Part shown: in pieces, positions 1 to 11,649 of the stretch
How positions within the stretch are numbered: the stretch's first letter is position 1
How the letters are laid out: every line of letters begins with the position of its first letter
NCBI GenBank assembly: GCA_028274465.1
Contig: CM051455.1
Location: 75,812,489 to 75,876,488, forward strand
Direction: 5' to 3'
DNA: 64,000 nucleotides
DNA from: Plantago ovata
Taxonomy: Eukaryota > Streptophyta > Magnoliopsida > Lamiales > Plantaginaceae
Notes under the pieces: generated by a model
What the model saw: only the letters and a program-made list of their open reading frames with translations
What the model was told of the DNA's origin: nothing
The model's database searches: none
Program-made: the position numbers and the translations under genes

Positions 1-2371
1 TATCTATGGCATTGTCGGCTAGGCCATATCAATGAAACACGGATTCAAAGACTAAGGATGTTGGACTACTTAGAACCATTTGATTTCGAATAATATGGTA
101 CATACAAATCATGTGTTAAGGGTAAGATGACGAACAAACCCTTTGTTGGACAAGGTGTTCGTGCCAGTCGCTGCTTAGAGCTCATACATACCGATGTATG
201 TGGACCTTTTAAAGTCCAAGCACGTGGAGGTTATTCTTAATTCGTTACCTTTACTGACGATTTCTAAAGGTATGGATATCTTTATCTTATGAAGAATAAA
301 TCTGAGACCTTTGGGAAATTCAAGGAGTTTAGGAATGAGGTCGAGAATGAATTGAACCTAAGGATAGTCACTCTTCGATCAGATCGAGGAGGTGAATACC
401 TTAGTGAAGAATTTATCGACTACTTGAAGGAGAATGGAATTCAATCGCAATGGACCCCTCCTGGAACACCACAATTAAATGGTGTGTCTGAGAGAAGGAA
501 TCGAACCCTGCTAGACATGGTGATATCAATGATTGGATTCTCGACTGTTCCAAAATATCTATGGGGATATGCGCTACAAACTGCAATCTACATTCTGAAC
601 CGTGTACCATCTAAATTAGTGGAGAAAACTCCTTATGAGTTATGGAAAGGAAAGAAGCCCTCACTGGGCTATCTTAGACCTTGGAGTTGTCCTGGGATAG
701 TCAAATTGTTGCTCACTGATAAGGTAGATGCCAAGGGTGTCAAAGTTTATTTCATAGGCTATCCTCGTCAGACGAGCGGCTATGAATTCTATCATGCGGA
801 AGATCACAAGGTGATAGTATCTAGAAACGTCAAGTTTTTAGAAGCAGAATACCTCGAAGAAGAGAGGTTAGATGATATGATAGAACTTGAAGAAATTCAA
901 GACTTTGACACGCGCGAACATGAGTTCTCTAAATCTTCTGATTTGGACTCAAGTTCAGTGGGAGCTTTCGAAGAAGACAAGGGTAATGATATGACACTTG
1001 CTAGGCATGTCATAGTCAGTGGGAGTCGTGTGATTAGATCAACAGTTGAAATCACACCAATAGAACCCGCTGTCAATCAACCTGTGCAACAAGTTGCACA
1101 AGACCAGCCTCCCGCTAGGGAACAGGGTCGTAGCACGCGACCGGCTACATCAGTGCCCACTGATAATGCTCGTGTTACACGAAGCCAGAAAAGAAAAGCA
1201 CCAGAAACACCGAGAGAAGCACCCGTCGAGCTCCGTAGGTCGAAGAGGATCCCAAAAGGACCTCAGAAGCAAAGCCTTATGATAGAAGACATCAGTGAAC
1301 TTGATGTTGGCTTATCAGATCGGGAAGACCCCGAGACCTACAAAGAGGCAATAAATGATATTGACTCAGACAGATGGCAAGAGGCCATGGAATTGGAAAT
1401 GGACTCCATGTACCTGAACCAAGTTTGGAGCTTGGTAGACTTGCCCCAAGGGGTTAGACCTATTGGGTGCAAATGGGTCTTTAAACGAAAGACAGATGTC
1501 GATGGCAAGGTACAAACGCACAAGGCTAGACTTGTGGCGAAGGGCTACACACAAAGGTATGGCATCGATTACGATGAAACCTTTTCACCGGTAGCAAAGT
1601 TGAAGTCTATTCGAATTCTACTTGCGATAGCTGCCTACTATGATTATGAGATCTGACAGATGGATGTAAAGACTGCCTTCCTCAATGGCAACCTTGAGGA
1701 AGAGGTCTATATGGTACAGCCGGAAGGTTTTATTAGTAAAACCAGGCCAACTGCTGTATGCAAATTACAGAGATGCATCTATGGACTAAAGCAAGCGTCT
1801 AGGAGCTGGAATATCCTCTTTGACGAAGCTGTCAAATTGTTTGACTTCGTTAGAAGCGTAGAAGATCCCTGTGTCTACACTAGGCACAGCGACAAAGGAG
1901 TCGTTTTTATGATTACTTATGTTGATGACATATTGATCATGGGAAACAATGTCTCTATGCTAGAAGAGACTAAAGTTTTGTTATCAAGTACCTTCTCAAT
2001 GAAGGACTTGGGTGAAGCGAACTACATCCTAGGGATAAAGATCTATAGAGATAGGTCCAAGAGGATGTTAGGATTGACACAGTCCACCTACATCGACAAA
2101 ATACTGAAGCGGTATAAGATGGACGACTCAAAGAGAGGATTTCTCCCAGCTCGGCATGGGATCGTGCTATCAGTTAAGGATAGTCCTAAAACTGATGAAG
2201 AAAGAAAGGCAATGAGTTGTGTGCCCTATGCTTCGACAATAGGGTCTATTATGTATGCAATGAATTGCACAAGGCCAGATGTGGCATATGAGCTTAGTGC
2301 CACTTGTCGACACCAACAGAATCCAGGAGTACCTCACTGGATTGCTGTAAAGAACATTCTTAAGTACCTTC
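1..2371 (+). pseudogene. Element C pol, first part: integrase and reverse transcriptase (Ty1/copia, Angela-like)
   Basis: This is the copia polyprotein, entered in the GAG_pre-integrase zinc domain (LWHCRLGH at 5-28, CVKGK near 112). The integrase catalytic core follows, with D in HTDVCGPF (near 190), D in SDRGGEY (near 385) and E in SERRNRT (near 490). The reverse transcriptase starts near 1270 and keeps its YVDD motif at about 1918-1929. The order integrase then RT defines copia, and the wording of the integrase resembles BARE-1/Angela. Stop codons break it near 91, 238 and 265 and at 1654-1656. The frame is then cut at 2371 by solo LTR D. The 5' LTR, gag and protease lie left of the window. 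It is a dead fragment that reads on at 4390. Confidence 0.9.
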
Positions 2372-4384
2372 TGATAGTGTATATGTCCTAGAGACAGTCC
2401 TTACTAAGGGCATAGTGCCCTTATAGGGGGCATATATGTACTATTACACAGATCAACGTAATATAATATATGTTTGTTGCTTTTACTATTGAGTATCGCT
2501 TTCATATTTATATTACACCAGGCATGCAGCATGTCATATCTCTATTACTGTCTGTATTGATATTAAACAGGTCCCCTCGGATAGATGACCGATTACACAG
2601 ATAGTGGGAGCTATGTGAGTTATCATCTATCCCAAACTCTCCTTAGTCGAGGTTCATCTCGGATATAGGGGTCTGAATGAACCAGACGAGACTAGTATGC
2701 GTGGAGGTTATACTTGTTGGAGAAAGTGTGAGCCGATCCCACGGCCACGGAACGGATTGTTGAACAATCGAGGAACGTTCCCATAACTGCGCATAGTTAT
2801 TCGAAGAAGGATTATCGAACAATGGAAGTACCCACCGGACAATCCCATCGATGTATACTCTACACCGAAGTGTCTATGAGAACCTGTAAGTTGTCGAAGT
2901 GATGCCAGTCGTCCTTTGTACATACAGGACTTTATCATCACATTTGTTGCCCCATATCCTTGGTGGAGTCGTCGATGTCAGCTCTTAATAAGCAGTTGAC
3001 CTAAGACACGATCCAGGATTATGGCTACATACAAATGGGGATGATAAGTGATTCTGTGAAGGATTCATCTCTCAAGTGTAGCACAGGAGAGTACTGCTCA
3101 TAGTCTGCATAGTTGTGTGGGTAAAGTCACTGGCCAGTGCAAATGATATATTATGATGGTCATAAGTATATCTTAACCAAGCAACTCCCTGAGATGCCCG
3201 TGGATGTATTATTGGGATAGACACTTCATCGATCCTATATACATTCTAGCAAGTCAGATGAAGGGACGTTACCATCGCCGCGTTGAGCGCAACAGGCTTC
3301 ACAACGAAAGGGTTAGCTTTGAGAAACCTCTCAAACGTCCTCATGTATTAATATTGCAAATGGAACCGTCTAGGAATTCCATGTTGCCTAGTCTAGGACT
3401 TGCTTAATACGATGAGGCCCTATGGGTCACACTATGTGGTGATTCAGCTTATCAGAATATCCTTGAAGATGGAATCTCAATTAATTTGGAATTAATTGTG
3501 ATTGATGGGTTATAATTGATTTGGAATTAATTATAATATTTGGTGGCTCAATTAATAATTTGGAATTATTAATTAAATTGGCTGATTAATTGTATTTGGA
3601 AATATAATAGAGGTTTGATTTGAAAGGATATGTTAATTTAGAATTAACATATGCACATGGCAAAATCTACTTGGAGTTTGAATTGCCTTAGAACTATAAG
3701 TGGGTCCCAAAATCGGGACCTACCTAGTGTCTTGGGAGAGTGCGCGCGCGCGCGAGCTAGAGTAGGGGAAGGAGTTCGACTCCTTCCTCTATTAGAAGTC
3801 CAAGGGATAAGTTAGATTTTCCTGACTGAGTTTTAATCTGATTGGGAATGAATCTAGACTTGATATTGGTTTCCTTGTGCGATAAGAATTAGATTCTTAT
3901 TCCTTTACGAAGTCTAATTGCTTATGCTTTAGGCTTCTATTGACTACTATATATAGTAGAATATTAGAGAGCTTTTGACATAGACTTTCACAGTCATTCT
4001 ACCCAGTTTTCTTAGAGAAAATAAAAACTCTCCCCTCCTCTATAGTCATCCACGCGCGCCACCTTACCGAAGGAATTGCCGCCCCGTCTTCTTGGTCACA
4101 CAAAGAATATCCTAGCATTCTTCCGATAGGTTGTTCATCCGTGGAAACTAACTCTTATTGTCTTGCAGATAATTAGAGTATTGCAGATATCTTCGACTTC
4201 GGCGAAGGAGAAGATACACTGGATTATTACGAAGACTTGGAAGCTGCTTTGGAAGTAAGGTTAGTCTTCTAATTGACGTGTTTATATATATACGACATAT
4301 ACATAATCAATTAACCTGTATGTTAAGAAAATTTTGAAATTCCGCTGCGTACCCTAGGGGTAACTCTGACCATATTTTCTTACA
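2372..4384 (+). mobile_element. Solo LTR D (Angela-like copia) inserted in element C pol
   Basis: A 2013-bp LTR begins TGATAGTG and ends TTCTTACA, with no internal region. It is flanked by the 5-bp duplication CCTTC (2367-2371 and 4385-4389). Removing the LTR and one CCTTC restores the uninterrupted RNase H-connection reading (KYLRRTK) seen in the sister copies at 12090-12356, which fixes both ends. A TATA-like run lies at 3948-3956 and a CG-alternating tract at about 3740-3755. Solo LTRs arise by LTR-LTR recombination. This one is about 85-90% like the 3' LTR of its own host C by eye, so it is a separate insertion of the same family. Confidence 0.95.
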
Positions 4385-4924
4385 CCTTCGTCGGACTAAG
4401 AAAATGTTCTTGGTGTTTGGTGGAGAACCAGAATTAAAGATGTCTGGTTATGTCGACGCTAGATTTGAATCAGATCCTTATGACTTTAAGTCACAGACAG
4501 GATATGTATTCAAATTGAACGGATGAGCTATATGTTGGAAGAGTTCTAAGCAAGCCACGATTGCTGACTCAACCACAGAAGTCGAGTACAATGCTGCATC
4601 AGAAGCATCGAAAGAAGCTGTCTGGATTTTAGAGTTCTTGGAGGAATTGAGGGTTGTTCCTGCTCCAAGTCCAATAACGATTTATTGTGACAACATGGGC
4701 GCCGTCGCTCAAGCCAAGGAGCCTAGATCTACAAACAAGAACAAACATGTACTTAGAAAGTATCACGTTATACGTGAGTTTATTGATAGAGGAGAAGTTA
4801 GTATAGAACGTGTCTCAACCACGGAAAACGTGGCAGATCCTTTCACCAAGGTCTTATCAGTGGATGCCCACTTAAGACATTATGTTAATCTAGGCATTAA
4901 GCATAAAGGTGACTGGCTCTAGTC
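4385..4924 (+). pseudogene. Element C pol, second part: RNase H and C-terminus
   Basis: This continues C pol after the solo LTR. Copia RNase H motifs are visible: GYVDARF (first Asp) near 4450, the TEVEY Glu near 4578, IYCDN (third Asp) near 4685, and VADPFTK near 4833. The reading ends with a stop at 4920-4922. A stop interrupts FKLNG-AICW at about 4524. The product would remove the RNA strand of the RNA/DNA hybrid during reverse transcription. It is not expressible because of the insertion and the stops. Confidence 0.88.
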
Positions 4925-4925
4925 C

Positions 4926-4936
4926 AAGTGGGAGAT
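4926..4936 (+). promoter_or_regulatory. Polypurine tract of element C
   Basis: The purine-rich run AAGTGGGAGAT lies directly before the TGATAGTG start of the 3' LTR, where plus-strand DNA priming is expected. The same tract, reverse-complemented, precedes the LTR ends at 11650, 14467 and 31149. Confidence 0.8.
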
Positions 4937-7033
4937 TGATAGTGTATATGTCCTAGAGACAGTCTTTATTAAGGGCATACATCCCTTATTAAGGGCATAT
5001 ATGTACTATTACACAGGTCAACATAATATAATATATGTTTGTTTGTTTGACCATTGAGTATCGCTTTCATATTTATATTACACCAGGCATACAACATGTC
5101 ATATCTCTATTCCTGTCTGTATTGATATCCAACATGTCCCCTCGGATAGATGACCGATCACATAGATAGTGGGAGCTATGTGAGTTATCATCTATCCCAA
5201 ACTCTCCCTAGTCGAGGTTCATCTCGGATGTAGGGGTCTGAATGAACCAGGTGAGACTAGTATGCGTGGAGGTTATACTTGTTAGAGCAAGTGTGAGCCG
5301 ATCCCACGGCCACGAAACGGATTGTTAGACAATCTAGAAACGTTCCCATAACTCCACATAGTTGTTCGAAGGGTGATTACCGAACAATGGAAGTACCCAC
5401 CGGAAACTCCTATCGATGTATACTCTACACCGAAGTGTCTATGGGAACAGGAAAGTTGTCGAAGTAATGCCAATCGTCCTTTGGACTTATAGGACTTTAT
5501 CATCACATTTGTTGCCCCATATCCTTGGTGGACACGTCGATGTCAGCTCTGAATAAGCAGTTGACCCAAGACACGATTCAGGATTATGGCTACATACAAA
5601 TGGGGGTGATAAGTGATTCTGTGAAGGATTCATCTCTCACGTGTAGCACAGGAGAGTACTGCTCATAGTCGTTCATAGTTGTGATTGGTTAAACCGCTGG
5701 CCAGCGTATCAATATTATTATGATAGTCATAATAGATATTGGATTCACCAAGCAACTCACTAAAGACGCCCGTGGATGTATTATTGGGATAGACACAGCA
5801 TCGATCCTAGATGCATTCGAGTCAGTCAGATGAAGGGACGTTACCATTGCCGCGTTGAGCGCAACAGACTTCACAACGAAAGGTTTTGCTTTGAGAAACC
5901 TCTCAAACGTCCTCATGTATTAATATTGCAAATGGAACCGTCTAGGAATTCCATGTTGCCTAGTGTAGCACTTGCTTAATACAATGAGGCCCTATGGGTC
6001 ACACGATGTGTTGATTCAGCTTATCCGAAATCCTTGAAGATGGAATCGCAATTAATTTAGAATTAATTGTGATTGATGAACTATAATTTATTTGGAATTA
6101 ATTATAATTATTTGTGGCTCAATTAATAATTTGGAATTATTAATTGAATTGATTGATTAATTGTATTTTATGTAAATACAATTAAAGATTATATTTTAGA
6201 AATATAATAGAGGTTTGATTGAAAGGATATATTAATTTAGAATTAACATATGCACATGGGCAAAATCTACTTAGAGTTTGAATTGCCTTCGAATTATAAG
6301 TGGGTTGGGACCCACATACTCCCCCTTGGCCGGCCGCGTGTAGTAGTAGTATGGGAGGGAGTTTCGACTTCTTCCCATATTAGAAGTCAAGGGTTAAGTT
6401 AGATTTTCCTAATTGAGTTCTAACTTAATTCGGAATGAATCTAGACTTAAATTGGTTTCCTTGTGCAATAAGAATTAGAGTTCTTATTCCTTTATGAAGT
6501 CTAAAAGAATCTTCTTTAGGCTTCTATTGACTACTATATAAGTAGGTCATTAGAGAGCTTTTTCAATGCCGAATTCTTAGAGAATTATTCTACCTCTCTT
6601 AGAGAAAATAAAAAACTCTCCCCTACCACTATACCCTAGCCGCGCGCGCCAATCTCCACTGGACGAAAATCACCGCCCCATCTTCTTGGCCACATAAAGA
6701 ATATCCTAGCATTCTTTCCGATAAGCTGTTCATCCGTGGATACCAAGGTTGAGGTTCAAAGACCTAGAAACTAACTTTTATTATCTTGCAAATAATCAAA
6801 GTATTGCAGATATCTTCGACTTCGACGAAGGAGAAAATTCACCGGACTATTACGAAGACTTCATCGATTGGCATATCGGTTAAATACCTATTCTTGCTTT
6901 TGGAGTATTGTAAGTCTTCTGATTAATGTGTTTATTAGATACGTTATATGCATGATCAATTAACCTGCATGTTAAAAAAAATTTGAAATTCCGCTGCGTA
7001 CTCTAGGGGTAACTCTGACCATATTTTCTTACA
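4937..7033 (+). mobile_element. 3' LTR of element C (Angela-like)
   Basis: A 2097-bp LTR runs TGATAGTG to TTCTTACA. It follows the polypurine tract and ends at the junction with element E, where the next five bases (CTTTG, 7034-7038) should be the target duplication. The matching copy is left of the window. U3 contains a palindrome CGCTGGCCAGCG at 5695-5706 and six consecutive short-loop inverted repeats at 6049-6251. A TATA-like box lies at 6535-6542, so transcription should start a little after 6560. Confidence 0.93.
6049..6251 (+). repeat. Serial short-loop inverted repeats in the Angela-like LTR U3
   Basis: Six hairpins stand almost end to end. 6049-6069 has arms of 9 and loop TAG. 6082-6106 has arms of 11 with one mismatch and loop TGG. 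6120-6146 has perfect arms of 12 and loop TGG. 6157-6185 has perfect arms of 12 and loop TATGT. 6188-6208 has perfect arms of 9 and loop TAG. 6227-6251 has arms of 11 with one mismatch and loop TAG. Versions of the cluster recur in D (about 3478-3660) and F (59827-59983), and it is present in reverse in A and B. Confidence 0.8.
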
Positions 7034-7768
7034 CTTTGTTCCTTGTTACTTCACCAGACTCACTCAGCTTATTCCGAACACCCACTTTGCACCAATAGCT
7101 TTCTTGCCTTCAGCAAGAGGTACAAGTTTCCAGACTTTGTTCCTTTCAAACTGATCCAGTTCTTCTTGCATTGCCTTGATCCATTCAGAATGCTTTAAAG
7201 CTTCTTCTATGGTCTTGGGTTCAATTTCTGAAACAAAGCAAGAGAACAAAGCTTCTACTTCTACGACATTTGCTTCTTCAGCAAGTCCATGAGTAGTAGA
7301 TACTTTGGATCTAGTCACTTGGCGTTTGTCAATATCACCAATCATATTCGTAGAGGGATGATCTCTAATCCATTTATTAACAGGTTTTCTGCTCTTTGGA
7401 TCTGGATAAGTTTGCTCATCAGGATGTACTTGCTCAGTACTACTTGTATTTTGTTGTGTCTCTGCTGAAATCGGTTCATCAGCAACTGCATGTTCAGCAT
7501 TGCTAGATTTTGGTAACTCATCAGCAGGCACAGGAAGTTGCATAGTTTCAGCAACATCCGGAGCAACTGCGTCTTTTGCTGGAAATTCTTTGTCATGAAC
7601 TATATTTATCTTGTCATGACTTGGGGGAGGAGAGTCATTGTCAGAATCATCATTTAGTTCAATTGACTTGATTTGCCTAGCATCAGATTCAGTTCTTTGC
7701 TCGTGTATGAGTAGCTTCTTCATACAATCTGATATTTCTTCTTCAGCAGGCACTCCTTGTGACTTCTC
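7034..7768 (-). pseudogene. Element E reverse transcriptase N-terminus
   Basis: Reading right to left from 7768, a spacer rich in Glu and Pro leads into the start of a copia RT: EEALKHSEWIKAMQEEL near 7170-7215, NKVWKLVP, then AKWVF near 7080. A single-base loss just after KWVF (about 7070) shifts the frame. About 35 bases later the domain is cut by insertion of element C. The catalytic YVDD part is not in the window. A stop at 7769-7771 separates it from the integrase in the same frame. Confidence 0.85.
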
Positions 7769-8883
7769 TTAGAATACAACATGCACTGATTCTTCGATCT
7801 TTTGTGCCTTTTTGTTGTAAACTCTATAAGCTTTACTATGCAAGGAGTAACCAAGAAATATCTCTTCGTCTGCCTTTGGTTGAAATGTTCTTAGGTATTC
7901 TCTACCATTGTTAAGAACAAAACACTTACAACCAAATACTCTTAGATGGGTGATGTTAGGAGGTCTTCCAACAAATAACTCATAAGGAGTTTTGTTGTAT
8001 TCCTTAATAATCAGACATCTATTTTGAGTGTAACATGCGGTATTAATCGCTTCAACCCAGTAAGCTTCACTTATTTCAATGTCAGCAAGCATTGTTCTTG
8101 TAGCTTCTTTTAGGGTGCGATTCTTCCTTTCAGCAACACCATTTTGCTGTGATGTCCTTACTGAGGATAACTGATGTTGTATGCCTTTTGAAGTGCAATA
8201 CTCAGTTATGTATTGGTTCACAAACTCAGTACCATGGTCTGTTCTTATGACTTTTACCTTGTCATTTTTCATGACTTCAAGCTTATTCAGCAAGTTAGGT
8301 AATTCAGTCCTTGTTTCAGACTTGTGTTTGATAAATACTACCCAAGTGAATCTTGAATAGTCATCTACCACCACCAGACCATACTTCTTACCAGCATAGC
8401 TTGTTGAAGAAGATTCAAACAAGTCCATGTGCAAGAGTTGTAAAGGTTTTGTAGTTGACGGTACCGCATTGTTCTTAAAAGAAGATTTGGTTTGCTTTCC
8501 TTGCTGACATGCATTGCAAGCACCATCCTTCTTGAAAGTAACCTTAGGTAATCCAACTACAAGTGCCTTTTTAGACAGCTTATTCAGCGTCTTGAAGTTT
8601 AGGTGACTTGTTCGTTTATGCCATAACCATGCTTTTTTAGCAAGGCAATCGTGATCTGGGATAAGGCATTTTTCAACGATTGCTGAAGACCAATCTACAG
8701 TGTACAAGCCTCCTGATCTTCAACCATAATAACCTTCTTTGTCTCAAAGTCTATAAGTTTACATTCATCACTTTTGATTTTGATAAAGTAACCTTTATCA
8801 GCGAATTGACTCATGCTGAAAAGGTTAAACTTAAGATTTTTGACATAAAGAACTCCCGAAATGGTAATGCATCCTAACTTCAC
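7769..8883 (-). pseudogene. Element E integrase
   Basis: Minus-strand reading: a GAG_pre-integrase segment with WHKRTSHLNF (two His) and CNACQQGK (two Cys) at about 8505-8630, then the core with D in LHMDLF (near 8420), D in RTDHGTEF (near 8235) and E in GVAERKNRT (near 8125). All HHCC and DDE residues are present. 7769-8707 is one open frame of 312 codons. The upstream part (8695-8883) is in another frame and is preceded by stops, so the protein is broken. Integrase would insert the reverse-transcribed DNA. Confidence 0.88.
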
Positions 8884-9229
8884 GTCACCATAGCCTTTTG
8901 TAGAACCAGATCCTCCACCAGCAAACCTTATTGTTGGACCTTAGACCACCGTCTATAGTTTATAAGGTTTTTCTTGTTGCCTGTCATGTGCTTTCCACAA
9001 CCACTGTCAAAGTGCCAGATTGCATCGTTTGTCTCCGTGGCTGAAGTCTGCACAATCAAGAGCAAACAAGTTAATTATCCCATATTGGATGTCCATTAAC
9101 ATGTTCAAGAATGCGTCCGGTGGAAACCCAAGTCTTAAGTTTTTCAACTTTGACTTGTTTTCTACTTGCTGAGGAACTAGGAGATTTTGAGCCGAAAGAC
9201 TTTTGATTCGTGCTGATCAAATCCACTAT
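8884..9229 (-). pseudogene. Element E protease remnant
   Basis: No long frame survives, but one minus-strand frame reads WHFDSGCGKHMTG at about 8972-9010. This matches the copia aspartic protease signature, with the catalytic Asp in DSG. Stops and frameshifts follow on both sides. The position between gag and integrase fits the usual copia order. Confidence 0.7.
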
Positions 9230-9781
9230 CTAATGTGGTGTCTTGCTCGGTTGACCTTTTTGCTGAACATACTTTTCAGTAAGTTCTTTTCTAGCAAGGT
9301 TCCTTCTAGCCCTAGCATTTTGAGTCTTGTTAGAACTCTTAGTCTTGGTTTTGTTCATCTCTTTGAAGTATCTTTGCTGACTTTGCTTATTCTCATGAAA
9401 AAGTTGACTTTGCTTGGTTTTGAAACCGAGTCCACTTTTTGGAGAATGCTGAGCTTTTGTCTCAGCAACCTTACTTGATTCAGGTTTGTCAGCAAAGGTT
9501 TTCTGATTACTTTTAGTAATCTTGCCTTTTGACTTAACAAATTGCTTTTCAACAACTTGTTTGGCGGAGTGCTTTACAGCATCATTTTTCTTTACAGTTT
9601 GCTTTTCAGCAACCTGTTTTCCTTTTAAAGTCTTGTTACTTTGAGTGGCAACAGCGGGCTTTACAGTCGTAGGTACTTGATTGCATTTTTCAGCAACCTT
9701 AGATTGACCAATCTGATAGAGTTCTGGTTGACCACTATCAGTTGCACGTACAAAGGTAATTGGTGATTTGTCTTTACTCAA
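9230..9781 (-). pseudogene. Element E gag-protease linker, Lys/Gln-rich
   Basis: This is an open minus-strand frame of 183 codons, very rich in Lys, Gln, Ser and Thr, with repeated short motifs such as KQVVEKQ and KQVAEKQ. I recognise no enzymatic domain. Its place between the gag zinc region and the protease fits the long basic linker of SIRE-type polyproteins. It is separated from gag by a frame break at a 23-bp tandem duplication (about 9790-9836). Confidence 0.65.
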
Positions 9782-9789
9782 GATTATTA

Positions 9790-9836
9790 CGTCATCACCT
9801 TCATACGTTGCACGTCATCACCTTCATACGTTGCAC
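9790..9836. repeat. 23-bp direct tandem duplication inside element E
   Basis: The segment CGTCATCACCTTCATACGTT plus three bases occurs twice in a row. Because 23 is not a multiple of three, the duplication shifts the gag-pol frame at this point. Confidence 0.85.
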
Positions 9837-11440
9837 CTAAACCTTCTTTTTCTGAGATGGATCTCTCAGATAAGAGTTTAGTTCAGTCAACGTATTACTT
9901 GCATCAGCATAAGATTTGAAATTGATTTTCATCTTGTTCATTTCTTGTATTTCAGCAAGTAACTTTAGAATTGAGGACTGATATTCTTCCAATTCTATTG
10001 CCATCTGGGAATTCTTCTCTGTAGCTTCAGCAATCAACTTCTTGAGATGCAATATTTCAGCATCTTTCGTTTCTGTCTCTTCCTTCAGCAATACGTACTT
10101 TTCAGTAGTTTGCTTGGTCAGAGTTTCAGCATTCTGTAGTTTCTCATGCTGTTTGCTCAGAGTTTTCTCAAATCTTTCGATTTCTCCTTGAATTTTGTCA
10201 AGGTCAATCTCATCTTCACTTTCTGAGTCAGAGTCAGAGGTAGGACTGTTTACCTGACCGGCCATGAGGCAGAATTCGTAGTTTGACACATCTGGATAAG
10301 CTTCCATAGATATTCCACAAACTTCCTTGCCAATCTCTACGTCAAGAGTGGCTTCTTCATCTTCAGTGTCTGAGCTTTCTTCCTCACTGTCTTCGGAGCT
10401 GGTATCAATGCACAACGCATCGATTTTTGCTTGAAGCTTCTTCTTTTCTTCAGCAATAAAAGCCCATTTGAACTTCTTCTTCTTTTCAGCAGATTTACCT
10501 TTCAGCAAGGGACAGTTTGCTTTGAAGGGTCCAGACTTCTTGCAGTAAAAGCAGAGATCATTTCCAACTGCTGGTTCTTCAGAGGAATTTGCTTGCTGAG
10601 CCTGCTTGTTCAGCGAGCTAGCCTCATTCTTGTACTTATGGTAGTTGTTACCAAGATGTTTTTTCAGCTTCTCTTTTGCTTTTCGCCTTTCAAGTTCCTT
10701 ACTGATGAATTTCTTCATGTTTTTAACAACTAAAGCATTTTCATCTTTATCATTCTTCTTTTCAGAAGATGACGGCTTTGCAGCAAGAGCAATGTTTTGC
10801 GATTTTTCAGCAAACACATTTTCTCTTTGCTTTGTCTCGTAGTTGACAATAGCAAGATGAGAGAACAACTCTGTAGGTGTGATGTTTGGCATTCCTTGAT
10901 TGTAGTAGAAATTCTGAGTATGAATCCATTCTTGGTTCAGACTTCTGATAATGGTTTTCACCTTCTCAGAATCTGAGTAAAGATTTCCAACTAGAGTTGT
11001 GAATCTAAAGTCCGAGTCTTCTGGTGACTCATTTGTACCTTGTTTAAAGTTCTGGAACTTTAACTTCAGCACTTCGAGTTTGTTTTCATTGGTTTTGTCA
11101 GATCCAGCACAAAGATCTTGAACCATTTTCCAAGCTTCCTTAGCAGTTTTGGCACCCCATAGTTTGCACTGTATAGTATCCGGAGTTGATCAAATGATGA
11201 TGTTTCTTGCTTGGCCATCAAGACGGAATCTCTTGGCTTCGTTGGAAGTCCATTCCTCTCTTGGTTTTGGAACGACAGTATCAACTGGATCACCTAAGAT
11301 AGTTTCCTTTCCAGGTTCTGTGGTTTAGTGAGGAAAACTTCTCTCAAGTTTAGTAATTTTGATAGGTCCATCATTTATGACAGTGACCATTTCATCACTA
11401 ATGGCCTCAAGATGTAACATCATGTTGTTTCGCCATTTTT
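9837..11440 (-). pseudogene. Element E gag (SIRE-like), 5' truncated
   Basis: The minus-strand frame of 429 codons (11126-9837) carries a UBN2/retrotransposon-gag-like helical region (KLKFQNFKQGTNESPEDS and on), then a CCHC-like zinc knuckle at about 10535-10576. An acidic stretch and a long predicted coiled coil (about 9860-10200) rich in Glu, Lys and Leu follow. The knuckle reads CFYCKKSGPFKANC: Pro stands where the zinc-binding His should be, so it is probably non-functional. The frame continues upstream with shifts and a stop (11066-11440) to the junction at 11440. The N-terminus is missing. Confidence 0.85.
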
Positions 11441-11649
11441 CCGAGGGGACATGTTTAATATCAATACAGACAGTAATAGAGATATGACATGTTGCATGCC
11501 TGGTGTAATATAAATATGAAAGCGATACTCAATAGTAAAAGCAACAAACATATATTATATTACGTTGATCTGTGTAATAGTACATATATGCCCTCTATAA
11601 GGGCACTATGCCCTTAGTAAGGACTGTCTCTAGGACATATACACTATCA
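11440..11649 (-). mobile_element. Truncated 3' LTR of element B
   Basis: The LTR start (reverse complement of TGATAGTG) ends at 11649 next to the polypurine tract. Similarity to the Angela-like LTR stops at 11440 after about 210 bp, joined directly to element E gag. The missing 1.9 kb points to a deletion or rearrangement at this junction. Confidence 0.9.

Larger units (their letters stand above)
7034..11440 (-). mobile_element. Element E: SIRE-like Ty1/copia retrotransposon, truncated
   Basis: This is the minus-strand internal region of a second copia lineage: gag (right), linker, protease motif, integrase, then the start of RT (left). The long gag with an acidic and coiled-coil tail, and the integrase ending FLGYSLHSKAYRVYN, resemble the SIRE/Maximus lineage (lineage by similarity, inferred). 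It is cut on the left by insertion of element C at 7034 and on the right at 11440, where a truncated LTR of B begins. No LTR of E is in the window. Many frameshifts and stops show it is old. Confidence 0.85.
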
